In this document: positions 16,633 through 30,639 of the stretch, piece after piece | How the letters are laid out: every line of letters begins with the position of its first letter | How positions within the stretch are numbered: position 1 is the first letter of the stretch | Origin: Shinella zoogloeoides | Lineage (GTDB): Bacteria; Pseudomonadota; Alphaproteobacteria; Rhizobiales; Rhizobiaceae | Direction of reading: 5' to 3' | Assembly (NCBI RefSeq): GCF_033705735.1 | Contig: NZ_CP131130.1 | Span: forward strand, 1,801,001-1,865,000 | Length of the DNA: 64,000 nt | Notes under the pieces: generated by a model | What the model was told of the DNA's origin: nothing | Seen by the model: the letters and a program-made list of their open reading frames with translations, nothing else | Database searches by the model: none | Program-made: the position numbers and the translations under genes

Positions 16633-16706
16633 GCTTCTCTCTCCCCATCTCCATCGCCCTCGGGCTCGCCCCGAGGCCATGGCGCGATGTCGACTGGAAA
16701 TCCGGG

Positions 16707-16863
16707 CAAAATAAAAGGCGGTGCCAGAGGCACCGCCTATGGACCGGCGAACCGGCCTGCCCGCGAGCTTGAGGAGGAGGAGTGCTCGAGCGGACCTATG
16801 TGTTCCGAGCGCCTTCCCGGAGGAGGGAGGAGGAGTGACCGGCAAGACGCCTGATCGGAACAC
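16707..16863 (-). ncRNA. Candidate trans-acting small RNA with loop-exposed anti-Shine-Dalgarno motifs (alpha-r14-like)
   Basis: In the 490-base gap between prmA and pepP, the minus strand folds into four consecutive hairpins. Hairpin 1 pairs 16855-16863 with 16800-16808 (9 bp perfect) and 16841-16850 with 16809-16818; its loop (16819-16840) is almost only CUCC repeats. Hairpin 2 (16761-16768 with 16784-16793, one bulge) shows another CUCCUCCUCCUC loop. Hairpin 3 (16742-16757) has a UUCG tetraloop. Last is a 10-bp terminator stem (16716-16738) followed by UUUUAUUUU. C-rich anti-ribosome-site loops are the hallmark of the rhizobial alpha-r14/NfeR1 family. The homology is inferred, and no promoter was confidently found. 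The rest of the gap holds no gene. Confidence 0.7.
16716..16738 (-). terminator. Intrinsic terminator of the candidate small RNA
   Basis: AGGCGGTGCC (16716-16725) and GGCACCGCCT (16729-16738) form a perfect 10-bp stem with a 3-base loop. On the minus strand it runs into UUUUAUUUU. No U tract exists on the plus strand, so it serves a minus-strand transcript, although no protein gene on that strand lies upstream. This is the key evidence for an RNA gene here. Confidence 0.85.
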
Positions 16864-17122
16864 CTAGCTATGTGCGACACGAAGGACTGGAGGAACTTTC
16901 ACTTCGTTTCGCTTGAAGCGCGTTTAAGTTCGCTTCGTTGACGCCGCTTATAATCGATAGAAAAAATAGAGATAGTCCCTTTTGCGTCATGGGTGCCATG
17001 CGCGGAGCGCATAAGTCCAATCTGAGACCTCTCGATCCGTCCGTATGCCCCACCCGCGTTTCCCTCCCTGCCGGGATCGGTTAGATTGCCGGGACGATTC
17101 ATCGCCTCACCGGAAGCCACCC

Positions 17123-18958
17123 ATGTTCCAGAGTTTCGACGTCACCTCCACGCCCCAGTTCGGCCGCGAGCGCGCGGATGCGCTGCGCGCCTCCTTCAAC
17201 ACGCTCGGCATCGACGGCTTCCTCGTGCCGCGCGCCGATGAATATCAGGGCGAATATGTGCCGGCCTCCGCCGAGCGCCTGTCCTGGCTGACGGGCTTTA
17301 CCGGCTCGGCGGGCGTCGCGCTCGTCATGCGCGGCGAGGCCGTGGTCTTCGTCGACGGGCGCTATGTCACGCAGTTCGCCGAGCAGGTGGATGGCGCGGT
17401 CTTCACCGGCGGCGACCTCGTCGGCGAACCGCCGCATCTCTGGCTGCAAAATCATGCGCCGAAGGGCTTCCGCCTCGGTATCGATCCCTGGCTGCACACC
17501 GGCGCGGAAGTGCGCCGGCTGGAAAAGGCGCTTGCCGGCCTCGGCGGCGCGCTCGTCCTCCTGCCGCACAACCCGCTCGATCGCATCTGGACCGGTCGCC
17601 CGAGCGAACCGCTCGGCCGCGTCGCCATCCAGACCATCGACCATGCCGGGGAGCTCGCCAGGGACAAGCTCGTGAAGATGGCCGAGGCGACGGCGAAAGC
17701 CGGCGCCGATGCCCTCGCCGTCACCGATCCCTCCTCCATCGCGTGGATCTTCAACATCCGCGGCAGCGACGTGCCGCACACGCCCCACCCGCTCGCCCGT
17801 GCCATCATCCCGGCGAACGGCCGCCCGCAACTCTTCCTCGACAAGCGCAAGACCGGCATCGAGCAGGAAGCCTATCTCACGCAGCTCGCCGACCTCGTGC
17901 CCCCCTCACAGTTCGACGAACGGATCGCGGCGCTGGCGGCCGAAGGCAAGCGCATCCTCGTCGACCCGGACCACGCACCCTTCGCGCTGGCGGAGATCGT
18001 CCGCAGCAAGGGCGGCACGCTCGTCGAGGCCGCCGACCCGGCCCGCCTGCCCCGCGCCTGCAAGAACGACGTCGAGCTTCAGGGCTCCGCCCGCGCCCAT
18101 CTCCAGGACGGCGCGGCCATGGTGGAATTCCTCGCCTGGCTGGACGGCACGCCCCCGGGAACCGAGACCGAGATCGCCGTCACGAAGAAGCTGGAAGAGG
18201 TGCGCCGCCGTGTCGGCGAGCGCCAGCAGAACCCGCTGAAGGACATTTCCTTCGACACCATCTCCGGCGCCGGCGCCCATGCCGCCATCATGCATTACCG
18301 CGTGACGACGGCGAGCGATGCGACGCTCGAACCGGGCACGCTCTTCCTCATCGATTCCGGCGCGCAATATATCAACGGCACGACGGACATCACCCGCACG
18401 GTCGCCATCGGCGCGGTGCCGGAGGAGCAGAAGCGCTTCTTCACGCTGGTCCTCAAGGGCATGATCGCCATCAGCACCGCCCGCTTCCCCAAGGGCACGC
18501 GCGGCTGCGACCTCGATCCCCTCGCCCGCATCGCCCTGTGGAAGGCCGGCGCCGACTTCGCGCACGGCACCGGCCACGGCGTCGGCTCGTATCTCTCGGT
18601 GCATGAAGGCCCGCAGCGCATTTCGCGGCTTTCGACGCAGGAGTTGCTGCCCGGCATGATCCTCTCGAACGAACCGGGCTACTATCGCCCCGGCAGCTTC
18701 GGCATCCGCATCGAGAACCTCGTCCACACCCTGCCGGCCGCGCCCGTCGAGGGCGGCGATATCGACATGCTCGGCTTCGGGACGCTGACCTTCTGCCCCA
18801 TCGACCGCCGCCTCGTCGTGCCGGCGCTGATGACGGAGGAGGAGTTCGCCTGGCTTAATGCCTATCACGCCGAAACGCGCGAAAAGATCGCGCCGCTCCT
18901 TTCGGACGACGCGACGAAGGCATGGCTGGAAAAGGCGACGGCTCCGATCAGCCGATGA
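17123..18958 (+). CDS. pepP: Xaa-Pro aminopeptidase (M24 family, large form)
   Basis: This is a cytoplasmic metallopeptidase of 611 residues that removes N-terminal residues before proline. Like eukaryotic aminopeptidase P it has two creatinase-like N-terminal domains (about 1-310) before the catalytic pita-bread domain. The metal ligands are seen in LFLIDSGAQYINGTTDITRT (two Asp), FAHGTGHGVGSYL (His), LSNEPGYYRPG (Glu) and IRIENLV (Glu). GGAAG precedes the ATG at 17123. Its stop overlaps the 3' end of the convergent azlD by 11 bases. Confidence 0.94.
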   Translation: MFQSFDVTSTPQFGRERADALRASFNTLGIDGFLVPRADEYQGEYVPASAERLSWLTGFTGSAGVALVMRGEAVVFVDGRYVTQFAEQVDGAVFTGGDLVGEPPHLWLQNHAPKGFRLGIDPWLHTGAEVRRLEKALAGLGGALVLLPHNPLDRIWTGRPSEPLGRVAIQTIDHAGELARDKLVKMAEATAKAGADALAVTDPSSIAWIFNIRGSDVPHTPHPLARAIIPANGRPQLFLDKRKTGIEQEAYLTQLADLVPPSQFDERIAALAAEGKRILVDPDHAPFALAEIVRSKGGTLVEAADPARLPRACKNDVELQGSARAHLQDGAAMVEFLAWLDGTPPGTETEIAVTKKLEEVRRRVGERQQNPLKDISFDTISGAGAHAAIMHYRVTTASDATLEPGTLFLIDSGAQYINGTTDITRTVAIGAVPEEQKRFFTLVLKGMIAISTARFPKGTRGCDLDPLARIALWKAGADFAHGTGHGVGSYLSVHEGPQRISRLSTQELLPGMILSNEPGYYRPGSFGIRIENLVHTLPAAPVEGGDIDMLGFGTLTFCPIDRRLVVPALMTEEEFAWLNAYHAETREKIAPLLSDDATKAWLEKATAPISR

Positions 18959-19265
18959 CGTGGCGCAGGATCATCACGACGATCCAGCCCACGCCCAGCA
19001 TCGGCAGCAGAGAGATGCGCAGGCCGACGAGGAAGGCGACCGCCATGGTGAGGGTGACGTCGAGGCCGCCGGTCACGGCGGCCGGCGCCACCAGCGTCGT
19101 CAGGACCGCGGCCGGAACGGCATTCAGCGCCGCTTCGGCCCGCGGCGGAATGCGCTTCATGCGCGTGATGAAGACATAGCCGCCGATGCGCGTGAGATAG
19201 GTGGCGATCGCGCCGGCCGCGATGATCAGCAGCGTCTGGGTGTGGAACATCGTGTCCATGCTCAT
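18948..19265 (-). CDS. azlD: AzlD-family branched-chain amino acid exporter subunit
   Basis: This is the small subunit of an AzlCD-type amino acid exporter, 105 residues with four hydrophobic segments. The family motif AAGAIATYLTRIGGYVF near the start and RAEAALNAVPAAVLTTLVAP are clear. The ATG at 19265 overlaps the azlC stop by four bases (ATGA), so the two are translationally coupled. The 3' end runs 11 bases into the end of pepP on the other strand. Confidence 0.9.
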   Translation of the reverse strand: MSMDTMFHTQTLLIIAAGAIATYLTRIGGYVFITRMKRIPPRAEAALNAVPAAVLTTLVAPAAVTGGLDVTLTMAVAFLVGLRISLLPMLGVGWIVVMILRHVIG

Positions 19266-19996
19266 GCCTCCCCTTCGATGGCATCGCCGATGGGTGCCGC
19301 GCTCTCTTCCCCGTCGATGGGCATGACGGCGGCCACCGCGATGCCGGCCAGGGCGCCGAGGCTGACATGCCAGGGCGAGCCGACGAAATGCAGCGCCAGG
19401 ATCGAGCCGACGGACGAGGCGAGCACCACCGGCAGCCAGTTCGCCCGGCTGCGGAAGCCGAGCACCAGCCCCATGAAGTAGATCGGCAGCAGCACGTCGA
19501 TACCGATGGCCTTGGGATCGCCGATGAGGTTGCCGAGGAAGCCGCCGAGCAGCGTCAGGAAAAACCAGGGAATATAGACGCTGAGGCCGAGTACAAGGAA
19601 CCAGACATAGCCGACGCGAATGCCGGCATCGGCCCGCCGCTCCGTCTCGGCGAATTGCGGATCGACCAGCAGGAAGAGCCCGGTCGCCTTCTGCCAGAAG
19701 GTGAAATGCCGGATATGCGCGGCAATCGCCGCCGAATAGAGCACGTGGCGGAAATTTACCGCGAAAATCGACAGCACCACCAGCCACGGCGCGACATGGT
19801 GGTTGAACAGCTCGACGCCGACGAGCTGGCTCGCGCCGGCATAGAGGGTGGCGCTCATCAGTGCGGCTTCGGCTATGCTGAGGCCGTTATCGACGGCGAC
19901 GGCGCCGAACAGAACGCCGAACGGTGCGGCGGCGAGCGCGATGGCCAGCCCGCGCCGGGCGGCGTCGCGGATTTCTTCTTTCGTGGCGGGTGTCAT
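19262..19996 (-). CDS. azlC: AzlC-family branched-chain amino acid exporter subunit
   Basis: This is the large subunit of the exporter, 244 residues and several membrane helices. Family motifs include AAAPFGVLFGAVAVDNGLS, LMSATLYAGASQLVGVELF and the following NFRHVLYSAAIA. Members export branched-chain or related amino acids, in some species azaleucine or 4-azaleucine-like toxic analogues. The start at 19996 is preceded by a GAGAGCAG stretch. It forms a two-gene operon with azlD. Confidence 0.92.
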   Translation of the reverse strand: MTPATKEEIRDAARRGLAIALAAAPFGVLFGAVAVDNGLSIAEAALMSATLYAGASQLVGVELFNHHVAPWLVVLSIFAVNFRHVLYSAAIAAHIRHFTFWQKATGLFLLVDPQFAETERRADAGIRVGYVWFLVLGLSVYIPWFFLTLLGGFLGNLIGDPKAIGIDVLLPIYFMGLVLGFRSRANWLPVVLASSVGSILALHFVGSPWHVSLGALAGIAVAAVMPIDGEESAAPIGDAIEGEA

Positions 19997-20123
19997 GGGT
20001 TCTGCTCTCTTGCGTTGGCTGAAGCCATAGAGCAGGCACGGTCCACCGGCAAACCAATATGGCTGATGGACCGTTCAGCAGGATTGATCGATCGGCGCCC
20101 TGTGACGACCGGCGCTGATGGAT

Positions 20124-20153
20124 GAAGATCAGGAGGCGGGCCTCCTGATCTTC
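20124..20153 (-). terminator. Terminator-like hairpin after panB
   Basis: GAAGATCAGGAGGC (20124-20137) pairs perfectly with GCCTCCTGATCTTC (20140-20153), a 14-bp stem, starting five bases after the panB stop. The minus-strand tail reads AUCCAUC rather than a U-run. It probably ends the panCB transcript. Confidence 0.65.
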
Positions 20154-20157
20154 AGGC

Positions 20158-20982
20158 TCAGCTCTTCTTGAGCTGGAACGTATGCTCCGGTCCCGGGAAG
20201 CTGCGGGCCTTCACCTCCTCGGCATAGGTGGCGAAGGCTTCGCTCATCACCGGCGCGAGATTGGCGAAATGCTTGACGAAGCGCGGCTTGAAGTCGGTGA
20301 AGATGCCGAGCACGTCGTCGACGACGAGAACCTGGCCGTCGCAGGCCGGCGATGCGCCGATGCCGATGGTCGGCGCCTTGATCTCGGCGGTCACCTCGCG
20401 CGCCACCGGCTCGACCGTGCCCTCCACCACGATAGCGAAGGCGCCGGCATCGTCGATGGCCGCGGCGTCCTTGCGGATCTTGTCGACTTCCTTGTCGTTG
20501 CGGCCAAGCGTGCGGTAGCCGCCGGTCGTGTTGATGAGCTGCGGCATCAGCCCGACATGGCCGAGCACCGGAATGCCGCGCTGCGTTAGGAAATGCACCG
20601 TCTCGGCCATTTCCGCGCCGCCCTCGAGCTTGATGGCCGAACAGCCGGTTTCCTTGAGCACGCGGGCGGCGGTTGCGAAGGCCTGTTCCTTGGACTGCTG
20701 GTAGGAGCCGAACGGCAGGTCGACAACGACGCAGGCATTGGACGAGCCGCGCATGACGGCCTGGCCATGGGCGATCATCATCTCGATGGTTACGCCGACG
20801 GTCGAATCGAGGCCGTAGAGCACCATGCCGAGGCTGTCGCCGACCAGCATGAAATCGACATGCGGATCCATCAGCTTGGCAACCGGCGTCGTATAGGCGG
20901 TGAGACTGACGATCGGGCGCTGGCCCTTCAAAGCCTTGATGTCGGCGGGAGCCAGACGGCGTTTGGCGGTGTGTACGCTCAT
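20158..20982 (-). CDS. panB: 3-methyl-2-oxobutanoate hydroxymethyltransferase
   Basis: PanB transfers a hydroxymethyl group to ketoisovalerate, the first committed step of pantothenate synthesis. The 274-residue product shows [18 protein letters not shown], the metal-site motif [13 protein letters not shown], then [21 protein letters not shown] and the catalytic Glu in [12 protein letters not shown]. It lies six bases after panC on the same strand, forming the usual panCB pair. A strong hairpin follows the stop. Confidence 0.96.
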   Translation of the reverse strand: MSVHTAKRRLAPADIKALKGQRPIVSLTAYTTPVAKLMDPHVDFMLVGDSLGMVLYGLDSTVGVTIEMMIAHGQAVMRGSSNACVVVDLPFGSYQQSKEQAFATAARVLKETGCSAIKLEGGAEMAETVHFLTQRGIPVLGHVGLMPQLINTTGGYRTLGRNDKEVDKIRKDAAAIDDAGAFAIVVEGTVEPVAREVTAEIKAPTIGIGASPACDGQVLVVDDVLGIFTDFKPRFVKHFANLAPVMSEAFATYAEEVKARSFPGPEHTFQLKKS

Positions 20983-20988
20983 ATCACG

Positions 20989-21852
20989 CTACCTTTTCGC
21001 GTTTTTCGGGCCGATGACCCGGTTATCGAGGAGTTTCGTGCCCCCAAAGCGCACGAAAAGCAACAAAAGAACCGGCCTGTCGCCGACGCTGCCGATCTCG
21101 GCCAGCGTGTCGGGATCGCGGATGGCGACCACTTCGGGCCTTGCCAGCGGCTCCGCGGCGATGAAGGCCGTAACCGCCGCTTCCAGCCGCTTCGCATCCG
21201 TCTCGCCCGCCGCGACCAACCGCTCGGCCTCTTCCAGCGCGCGCGGCACGATGGCGGCGGCGGCACGCTCTTCCGCGGACAGATAGACATTGCGCGAGGA
21301 GCAGGCGAGCCCGTCCGCCTCGCGCACCGTCGGCACGCCGACCACCTCGAGGGGCTGCGCGAGATCGGCGACCATGCGGCGGATGATGGCGAGCTGCTGG
21401 TAGTCCTTCTCGCCGAAATAGGCGCGGTCGGGACCGGCGATGTTGAAGAGCTTGGTCACGACCGTCGCGACGCCGGCGAAATGGCCGGGACGGACGGAGC
21501 CTTCCAGCTCCGCGCCGAGCGTCGGCACGTCGACCACGGTTTCCATCGGCCGCGGATACATGTCGGCGACGCCGGGGGCGAAGAGATAGTGGACGCCCGC
21601 CGCCTCCAGCATCGCCTGGTCGCGGGCAAGGTCGCGCGGATAGCGCGCAAGGTCCTCGTTCGCGCCGAACTGCAGCGGATTGACGAAAATGGTGGCGACG
21701 ACGATGTCGTTGTCGGCGAGCGCCCGGCGGGCAAGCTCCATATGGCCGACATGAAGATAGCCCATGGTGGGAACGAGACCGATCGTCCGGCCGTCCAGGC
21801 GGTGCGGCGCCAGCGCCGCGCGCAGGTCCGCGATGGTGGTGAAGGTCTGCAT
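20989..21852 (-). CDS. panC: Pantothenate synthetase
   Basis: PanC joins pantoate and beta-alanine with ATP. The product has 287 residues. The nucleotidylyltransferase motifs [16 protein letters not shown] (HIGH-like), [18 protein letters not shown] and [16 protein letters not shown] are intact, as is the KMSKS-like [13 protein letters not shown] region. The start at 21852 follows a GGAACCGGCG stretch; longer upstream frame lacks similarity. The 281 bases between this gene and the divergent helicase gene contain no other gene and should hold both promoters. Confidence 0.96.
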   Translation of the reverse strand: MQTFTTIADLRAALAPHRLDGRTIGLVPTMGYLHVGHMELARRALADNDIVVATIFVNPLQFGANEDLARYPRDLARDQAMLEAAGVHYLFAPGVADMYPRPMETVVDVPTLGAELEGSVRPGHFAGVATVVTKLFNIAGPDRAYFGEKDYQQLAIIRRMVADLAQPLEVVGVPTVREADGLACSSRNVYLSAEERAAAAIVPRALEEAERLVAAGETDAKRLEAAVTAFIAAEPLARPEVVAIRDPDTLAEIGSVGDRPVLLLLFVRFGGTKLLDNRVIGPKNAKR

Positions 21853-22133
21853 CGCCGGTTCCTCCTTGCTCTCGCCCTCTCCCGCGGGCGGCCCCTTCCG
21901 CATGCCTTCTCGGGAGCATTTCGGGGAGCGCCGTTTTCTATCTTGTGCAGCGCAAAAAGACAATCGGGAAAGACTTTTGCCCGCCATCGCTTAACCCGCT
22001 GGGCAGCTTTGCGTTTTGCGCACTGTACATTTGCGGCAAGGAACAGTAGAGAGCGCCCACACACGCCCGTTACGCGCGGGCTTGAGAGTGCGGTGCAAGA
22101 TCGCCGCTGAACCCGAATTCCGAAAGACCCCCT

Positions 22134-24206
22134 ATGACGAGTTTCGAAGGCCTCGCTCCGGCGATGGCAAAGGCGTTGGAAAAACGCGGCTATACCACAT
22201 TGACGCCGGTGCAGATCGCCGTCTCCAACCCGAAGATCGGCGATGCCGACGCGCTGGTCTCCGCGCAGACCGGCTCCGGCAAGACCGTCGCCTTCGGTCT
22301 CGCCCTTGCCCCGACGCTGCTTGACGGCGAAGAGCGCTTCGGCCGCGCCGCAAGCCCGCTCGCCCTCGTCATTGCCCCGACGCGCGAACTTGCCATGCAG
22401 GTCAAGCGCGAGCTGGAATGGCTCTACGAGATGACCGGCGCCGTCATCGCCTCCTGCGTCGGCGGCATGGACGTGCGCACGGAACGGCGCGCGCTGGAGC
22501 GCGGCGCGCATATCATCGTCGGCACGCCGGGACGCCTGCGCGACCACATCACCCGGGGCAATCTCGACCTTTCCGACATCCGCGCCGTCGTGCTCGACGA
22601 GGCCGACGAGATGCTCGACCTCGGCTTCCGCGAAGACCTCGAATTCATCCTGGAAGCCGCGCCGGAAGACCGCCGCACGCTGATGTTCTCGGCCACCGTG
22701 CCGAAGGAGATCGCCGCGCTCGCGAAAAACTACCAGCGCAATGCGATGCGTATCTCGACGGCCGCCGAGAAGGAGCAGCATGTCGATATCGACTATCGCG
22801 CCCTGCTGACCGCGCCTGCCGACCGCGAGAACGCCATCATCAACACGCTGCGCTTCTACGATGCGCAGAACGCCATCGTCTTCTGCTCGACGCGCGCGGC
22901 GGTGAACCACCTGACGGCCCGCTTCAACAATCGCGGCTTCTCGGTCGTCGCCCTTTCCGGCGAACTCAGCCAGAACGAGCGCACCCACGCCCTTCAGGCC
23001 ATGCGCGACGGCCGCGCCCGCGTCTGCATCGCCACCGACGTCGCCGCCCGCGGCATCGACCTGCCGAACCTCGAACTGGTCGTCCATGCCGACCTGCCGA
23101 CCAATCCCGATACCCTGCTGCACCGTTCCGGCCGCACCGGCCGCGCCGGTCGAAAAGGGGTGAGCGCCCTGATCGTGCCGCTCAACGCCCGCCGCAAGGC
23201 CGAGCGCCTGCTTCAGATGGCGAACCTCAAGGCCAACTGGGCGACCCCGCCCTCGGCCGAGGAGATCCTGCGCCGCGACGACGAGCGCCTGCTCGCCGAT
23301 CCGCTGCTTTCCGACAAGGTCACCGAAGACGAAGAAGCAACGGTCGCGGCGCTGGTCGAGAAATTCGACTCCCGCCAGCTTGCCGCCGCCGTCACGCGCT
23401 TCTTCAAGGCCGGTCGCTCCGCGCCGGAAGACCTGATCGAGGTCTCGCTCGAGCAGCGCAAGCCGCGCGAGCGCAGCAACGATGCCATCCCGGCCGAGAC
23501 CAAGCGCCCCCGCGACAGCTTTGCCGCCAGCGTCTGGATCTCCATTTCGGTCGGCCGCAAGCAGCGGGCCGAACCGCGCTGGCTGATCCCCATGCTCTGC
23601 CGCAACGGCAACATCACCAAGAACGAGATCGGCGCGATCAAGATGCAGCCGGAGGAGACCTATGTAGAGCTCTCCGCCGACGCCTCCGACGGCTTCCTCG
23701 GCGCACTCGGCCCGAACAGCATGCTGGAGCGCGGCATCAGCGTGAAGGTGCTGGACGGCATGCCCGACCTGACGCCGCAGTTCTATGAGCGCACGCCCGG
23801 CGAGAAGACCCAGCGCTACGACCGCCCGGAGCGCCGCGCCGACTGGAAGCCGAAGGGCGAATTCGAGAAGAAGGGCGGCTACGACAAGAAGCCGCGCTTC
23901 GACAAGAAACGCGATTTCGACAAGCCGGAAGGCGCGAGCGCCAAGCCGCATTGGAAGGACCGCGGCGACAAGCCCGACTTCAACAAGGGCGATGTCGACA
24001 AGAAGCCCCGCTTCGAGAAGAAGCGCGACTTCGACAAGCCGGAGGGCGCAAGCGCCAAGCCGCACTGGAAGGATCGCGAGGACGGCGGCAAGAAGCCTGC
24101 CAAGCCCTTTGCCGGCGCAAAGCCCTTCAAGGGCAAGCGCGACGAGACGTTCGCCAAGCCCGGCGACGCCCGCAAGCCGAAGGGCAAGAAGCCGGATCGG
24201 CATTGA
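22134..24206 (+). CDS. DEAD-box ATP-dependent RNA helicase (DeaD/CsdA-like)
   Basis: This is a 690-residue RNA helicase. Core motifs occur in order: Q motif (TTLTPVQIAV), AQTGSGKTVAF, PTRELAMQ, GTPGRL, DEAD, SAT, then VFCSTRAAVNHL, TDVAARGIDLPN and HRSGRTGRAGR. A DbpA/CsdA-type RNA-binding domain follows around 470-560 (VWISISVGRKQRAEPRWL). The last 120 residues are a charged Lys/Asp/Arg tail with an internal near-perfect repeat. Such proteins act in ribosome assembly and cold adaptation. The gene is monocistronic, and the divergent neighbour is panC. Confidence 0.93.
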   Translation: MTSFEGLAPAMAKALEKRGYTTLTPVQIAVSNPKIGDADALVSAQTGSGKTVAFGLALAPTLLDGEERFGRAASPLALVIAPTRELAMQVKRELEWLYEMTGAVIASCVGGMDVRTERRALERGAHIIVGTPGRLRDHITRGNLDLSDIRAVVLDEADEMLDLGFREDLEFILEAAPEDRRTLMFSATVPKEIAALAKNYQRNAMRISTAAEKEQHVDIDYRALLTAPADRENAIINTLRFYDAQNAIVFCSTRAAVNHLTARFNNRGFSVVALSGELSQNERTHALQAMRDGRARVCIATDVAARGIDLPNLELVVHADLPTNPDTLLHRSGRTGRAGRKGVSALIVPLNARRKAERLLQMANLKANWATPPSAEEILRRDDERLLADPLLSDKVTEDEEATVAALVEKFDSRQLAAAVTRFFKAGRSAPEDLIEVSLEQRKPRERSNDAIPAETKRPRDSFAASVWISISVGRKQRAEPRWLIPMLCRNGNITKNEIGAIKMQPEETYVELSADASDGFLGALGPNSMLERGISVKVLDGMPDLTPQFYERTPGEKTQRYDRPERRADWKPKGEFEKKGGYDKKPRFDKKRDFDKPEGASAKPHWKDRGDKPDFNKGDVDKKPRFEKKRDFDKPEGASAKPHWKDREDGGKKPAKPFAGAKPFKGKRDETFAKPGDARKPKGKKPDRH
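23886..24083 (+). repeat. Two-copy tandem repeat within the helicase C-terminal tail
   Basis: A segment of about 84 bases beginning at 23886 recurs at 24000 (period 114 bases, 38 codons). It encodes KKPRF(D/E)KKRDFDKPEG, continuing ASAKPHWKDR in both copies. The near identity at the protein level points to a recent in-frame duplication of a basic RNA-binding tail unit. Confidence 0.85.
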
Positions 24207-24274
24207 AATGCGCGCGGTGCGGAACTTGCAGGTCCGCACCGCGTTTCCCCCGCGCTTTGCGAGGGGATTCATGA

Positions 24275-25102
24275 ATGGCCGTTGCCGAGGATGAGACAAG
24301 CGGGTTCAGCCGGTTCGTAACCGGTCTGGGGCGCGGGGTCGCGGGCGCGCTGTTCCTCGCGCTTCCGATGCTGATGACCATGGAGATGTGGCATCTCGGC
24401 TATTACATGGCGCGCGAGCGTCTTTTCCTGCTCTTGCTTCTCAACATTCCGCTCCTTGTCCTTCTCGCCCACCGCATCGGCTTCGAGAATATCTCGACCT
24501 GGCGCGAGGCGGTGCGCGACGCCATCATCGCCTATGGCATCGGCATCGTGACGAGCCTCGTCGTGCTGGCGGCGCTCGGCCTCCTGCGCGGCGGGATGCC
24601 TGCGGCCGAAATCGTGGGAAAGACGGCGCTGCAATCGGTGCCTGCCAGCATCGGGGCCATGCTCGGCCGCAGCCAGCTCGGCCATGAGGAGACGGACGAC
24701 GGGAAGAAAGGCACCTATCCCGGTGAGCTCCTGCTGATGGCGACGGGCGCCCTCTTCCTCTCGCTCAACATCGCGCCGACCGACGAGATCGTGGTGCTCG
24801 CCTACAAGATGACGGCATGGCACGCGCTTGTCGTCGCCCTGTTGTCGATCGCCCTCATGCACGGCTTCGTCTACGCGGTCTCCTTCATCGGCGGCCACGA
24901 GCTTTCGCCCGAGACGCCCTGGTGGCACGCCTTCGTACGCTTCACCCTGCCCGGCTACGTGGTCGCGCTCGGCATCTGCATCTTCACGCTGTGGATATTC
25001 GAGCGGCTCGGCGACAGTTCGGCCGTCGAGATCATGCTTTCCGTCATCGTGCTCGGTTTTCCCGCCTCGCTCGGCGCCGCCGCCGCGCGGCTGATCCTGT
25101 GA
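24275..25102 (+). CDS. TIGR02587-like integral membrane protein
   Basis: This is a polytopic membrane protein of 275 residues with about seven hydrophobic segments (first at 20-40, others near 50-70, 90-110, 150-170, 185-205, 220-240 and 250-270). It resembles the TIGR02587/DUF2391 family, whose function is unknown. Conserved-looking loops are ALFLALPMLMTMEMWHLGYY and NIAPTDEIVVLAYKM. GAGGGG lies 8 bases before the ATG at 24275. It is followed after 7 bases by a TIGR02588-like gene, the known partner family, so the two probably form one complex or pathway. Confidence 0.75.
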   Translation: MAVAEDETSGFSRFVTGLGRGVAGALFLALPMLMTMEMWHLGYYMARERLFLLLLLNIPLLVLLAHRIGFENISTWREAVRDAIIAYGIGIVTSLVVLAALGLLRGGMPAAEIVGKTALQSVPASIGAMLGRSQLGHEETDDGKKGTYPGELLLMATGALFLSLNIAPTDEIVVLAYKMTAWHALVVALLSIALMHGFVYAVSFIGGHELSPETPWWHAFVRFTLPGYVVALGICIFTLWIFERLGDSSAVEIMLSVIVLGFPASLGAAAARLIL

Positions 25103-25109
25103 GGCTGCC

Positions 25110-25520
25110 ATGACACGATCCGGCACAGGCCGCCACCGCGAACGCCACGACCCGCACTGGATCGAATGGCTGACGGGGCTCGTCTCCGCCGTCCTGATCG
25201 CCGGGATGCTCTCATGGATCGGCTGGGAAGCCGTCACCCGCAAGGCCACCCCGCCCGACCTTTCCATCACTGTGCTGGCAACGGAAGCCACCTCCGCCGG
25301 CCACCGCGTCGCCTTCGACATCTACAACTCCGCCACCACCACGGCCGCCTCCGTCACCGTGATCGGCCGGCTGACGGAGGGCGACAGGATCGTCGAGGAG
25401 AACCAGGTCACCTTCGACTATGTCGCCGCCGAATCGAAGTCGACCGGCGCCATCCTCTTCCGCAACGATCCGGCCGGCCGGGACCTGGACATCCGGGCCG
25501 CCGGCTATACCGATCCTTAG
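25110..25520 (+). CDS. TIGR02588-like membrane-anchored protein
   Basis: This is a 136-residue protein with a basic, His/Arg-rich N-terminus (TRSGTGRHRERHDPHW), one membrane helix (about 19-42) and a periplasmic beta-rich domain. The domain starts PPDLSITVLATEA and contains FDIYNSATTTAASVTVIG. It matches the description of TIGR02588, which is typically encoded next to TIGR02587 as here. The function is unknown. The domain resembles a small Ig-like fold, but that is only an impression. Confidence 0.72.
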   Translation: MTRSGTGRHRERHDPHWIEWLTGLVSAVLIAGMLSWIGWEAVTRKATPPDLSITVLATEATSAGHRVAFDIYNSATTTAASVTVIGRLTEGDRIVEENQVTFDYVAAESKSTGAILFRNDPAGRDLDIRAAGYTDP

Positions 25521-25650
25521 GAAAGGCCGATAAGTTGCGGAAAGGATTCTGAAAAGCGGAACCAAATCCATCCACGCGGATTGTCCAGCAACGATAACAC
25601 CCGTGTCCGGCGGTGAGGGAGGGCATGGCTGATCCAGCAAGGTCGGAACC

Positions 25651-30618
<4,968 letters not shown>

Positions 30619-30639
30619 TGCCGCATCGTTTCTCTTCGC

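Noticed and set aside
16863..16960. Promoter boxes for the candidate small RNA (for example TATAAG near 16950)
   Set aside because: No -35/-10 pair with proper spacing was convincing; several weak combinations exist, so none was annotated.
21940..22022. Inverted GCGCAAAA / TTTTGCGC words between panC and the helicase gene
   Set aside because: The arms differ by an inserted base and are 50 bases apart; in a promoter region this may be chance.
21456..24299. A 947-codon minus-strand open frame spanning panC and the helicase gene
   Set aside because: It runs antisense through the complete helicase gene and out of frame through panC. No family motif is seen.
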